21,631 nucleotides of DNA from assembly GCA_937898635.1 (NCBI GenBank), contig CALEJW010000246.1, positions 1 through 21,631 of the forward strand, given 5' to 3'. Every line of letters begins with the position of its first letter. Positions within the stretch are counted from its first letter, which is position 1. Shown here in pieces: positions 20,697-21,631 of this stretch. Made by a program: the position numbers and the translations under genes. The DNA comes from an uncultured Pseudomonadota bacterium. Lineage in GTDB: Bacteria > Pseudomonadota > Gammaproteobacteria > Burkholderiales > Usitatibacteraceae. Below the pieces are notes generated by a model. That model was not told the DNA's origin and did no database searches. It worked only from the letters and a program-made list of their open reading frames with translations.

Positions 20697-21620
20697 ATGA
20701 GACAGGACCACCGCCCCGATCGCCGAAGCGCGCTGGCCGGCCTCGCCGCCCTGGCCGGCGCCGCCTCGCTGCCCCGCCTCGCGCGGTCCGCCCCCGCGGG
20801 CCTTCTCGAGCGCCCGATCCCCGCCACGGGCGAGCGCATCCCCGCCATCGGCATGGGCACCTGGCTCACCTTCGACGTGGCCCCCGGCGCCGAGCGCGAC
20901 GCGCGCCTCGCGGTGCTGCGCGAGTTCTTCGCCGGCGGCGGCACGCTCCTCGATTCCTCGCCCATGTACGGCTACGCCGAGGCCGCGCTCGGGGAACTCG
21001 TGCCGAAGGCGAGGCCCGCGCGAGTCTTCAACGCGACCAAGGTCTGGACCCCCACGCGATTCCTCGGCGTGAAGCAGATGGAGGAGTCGTTCGCGCACTG
21101 GGGCGTGGGACGCTTCGACCTGATGCAGGTGCACAACATGCTCGACTGGGAGACGCACCTCGCGACGCTCCGGGCGTGGAAGTCCGCCGGCCGCATCCGC
21201 TACCTCGGCCTCACCACCTCCCACGGCCGGCGCCACGACGCGCTGGAGGCCGCGATGAGGAAGGAGCGCCTGGACTTCGTGCAGCTCACCTACAACATCG
21301 CCGAGCGCGAGGCCGAGCGGCGCCTGCTCCCGCTCGCGCAGGAGCGCGGCGCGGCGGTGATCGCCAACCGCCCGTTCGACGGCGGCGATCTCTTCGACCG
21401 CGTGAAGGGCCGGCGACTGCCCGGCTGGGCCGCGGAGATAGCCTGCGCCAACTGGGCGCAGGTCTTCCTCAAGTTCGTGGTCTCGCACCCGGCGCTCACC
21501 TGCGCGATTCCCGCGACGAGCAATCCCGCGCACATGCGCGAGAACATCGGCGCGCTCGCGGGGCGGCTGCCGGACGCGGCGCTGCGCCGGCGCATGGCGG
21601 CCGATTTCGACGCGCTGTAG
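20697..21620 (+). CDS. Tat-exported aldo/keto reductase
   Basis: A 307-aa protein with a twin-arginine signal (DRRSALAGLAALAG, residues 8-21, cleavage near residue 32), then an aldo/keto reductase TIM barrel. The catalytic tetrad is complete: D86 and Y91 (LLDSSPMYG), K115 (NATKVW) and H146 (MQVHNML). The C-terminal IPATSNPAHMREN resembles the NADP-binding end of the family. Tat export of an AKR implies folding with its nicotinamide cofactor in the cytoplasm before transport. The substrate is unknown. The ATG at 20697 has GGAAGG at 20683-20688. The gene is complete, ending 11 bp before the window edge; downstream operon partners cannot be seen. Confidence 0.9.
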   Translation: MRQDHRPDRRSALAGLAALAGAASLPRLARSAPAGLLERPIPATGERIPAIGMGTWLTFDVAPGAERDARLAVLREFFAGGGTLLDSSPMYGYAEAALGELVPKARPARVFNATKVWTPTRFLGVKQMEESFAHWGVGRFDLMQVHNMLDWETHLATLRAWKSAGRIRYLGLTTSHGRRHDALEAAMRKERLDFVQLTYNIAEREAERRLLPLAQERGAAVIANRPFDGGDLFDRVKGRRLPGWAAEIACANWAQVFLKFVVSHPALTCAIPATSNPAHMRENIGALAGRLPDAALRRRMAADFDAL

Positions 21621-21631
21621 CGGCCTAGCCC

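Noticed and set aside
1..21631. CRISPR arrays, insertion sequences, prophage or integration sites
   Set aside because: I saw no regularly spaced repeats, transposase or integrase genes, or duplicated tRNA 3' ends; composition is even throughout.

Overview
The window is very GC-rich (about 70% or more by eye), densely packed and free of mobile elements. Gram-negative features recur: Sec and Tat export signals, an SCO assembly protein, SQR, a DsrC-like protein and a bufferin-type operon. A high-GC proteobacterium, most likely a betaproteobacterium with respiratory flexibility, is the best guess. That is an inference from gene content; no rRNA is present.

Region 1 (2-11712) is a respiratory island. 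A heme A synthase (ctaA/cox15) runs leftward. A perfect FNR/DNR-type palindrome lies in the divergent gap, placed as for a class II activator promoter driving a tightly packed rightward operon of ten genes. The first five encode a one-helix protein, a CuA subunit II, a B-family (ba3-like) heme-copper subunit I, heme O synthase and an SCO/SenC protein. The next five encode a cytochrome b/ferredoxin/flavin-reductase fusion, an unknown 176-aa protein, a second cytochrome b fused to two 4Fe-4S clusters and an MvhD-like domain, a second heme-copper subunit I, and a degenerate heme-A-synthase-like protein. Both heme-copper subunits keep all six metal-ligand histidines but lack the tyrosine that marks oxygen reductases, so both look like nitric oxide reductases (sNOR-like and gNOR-like) rather than oxidases. 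This is the most unusual system in the window.

Region 2 (11762-15417) is a regulatory operon with overlapping genes: a Crp/Fnr regulator of DNR type without iron-sulfur cysteines, a LOV-domain (blue-light) histidine kinase, a FixJ/LuxR-type response regulator and a GAF-like/HD-GYP c-di-GMP phosphodiesterase. It starts 49 bp after the respiratory operon.

Region 3 (15418-17883) concerns sulfur and stress: a DsrC-family protein that keeps only one of the two C-terminal cysteines, a leftward PsiF-like exported protein, and a leftward sulfide:quinone oxidoreductase whose promoter carries a second FNR/DNR-like box with the same box to -10 spacing as the first.

Region 4 (17741-19905) is a bufferin operon: a six-cysteine secreted precursor peptide, an MNIO (DUF692) modifying enzyme and its DUF2063 partner. 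It has an ECF-sigma-like promoter, a structured leader and a strong hairpin between precursor and enzyme genes.

Region 5 (19963-21620) holds tRNA-Arg(ACG) with its promoter and terminator, a two-CBS-domain protein, and a Tat-exported aldo/keto reductase.
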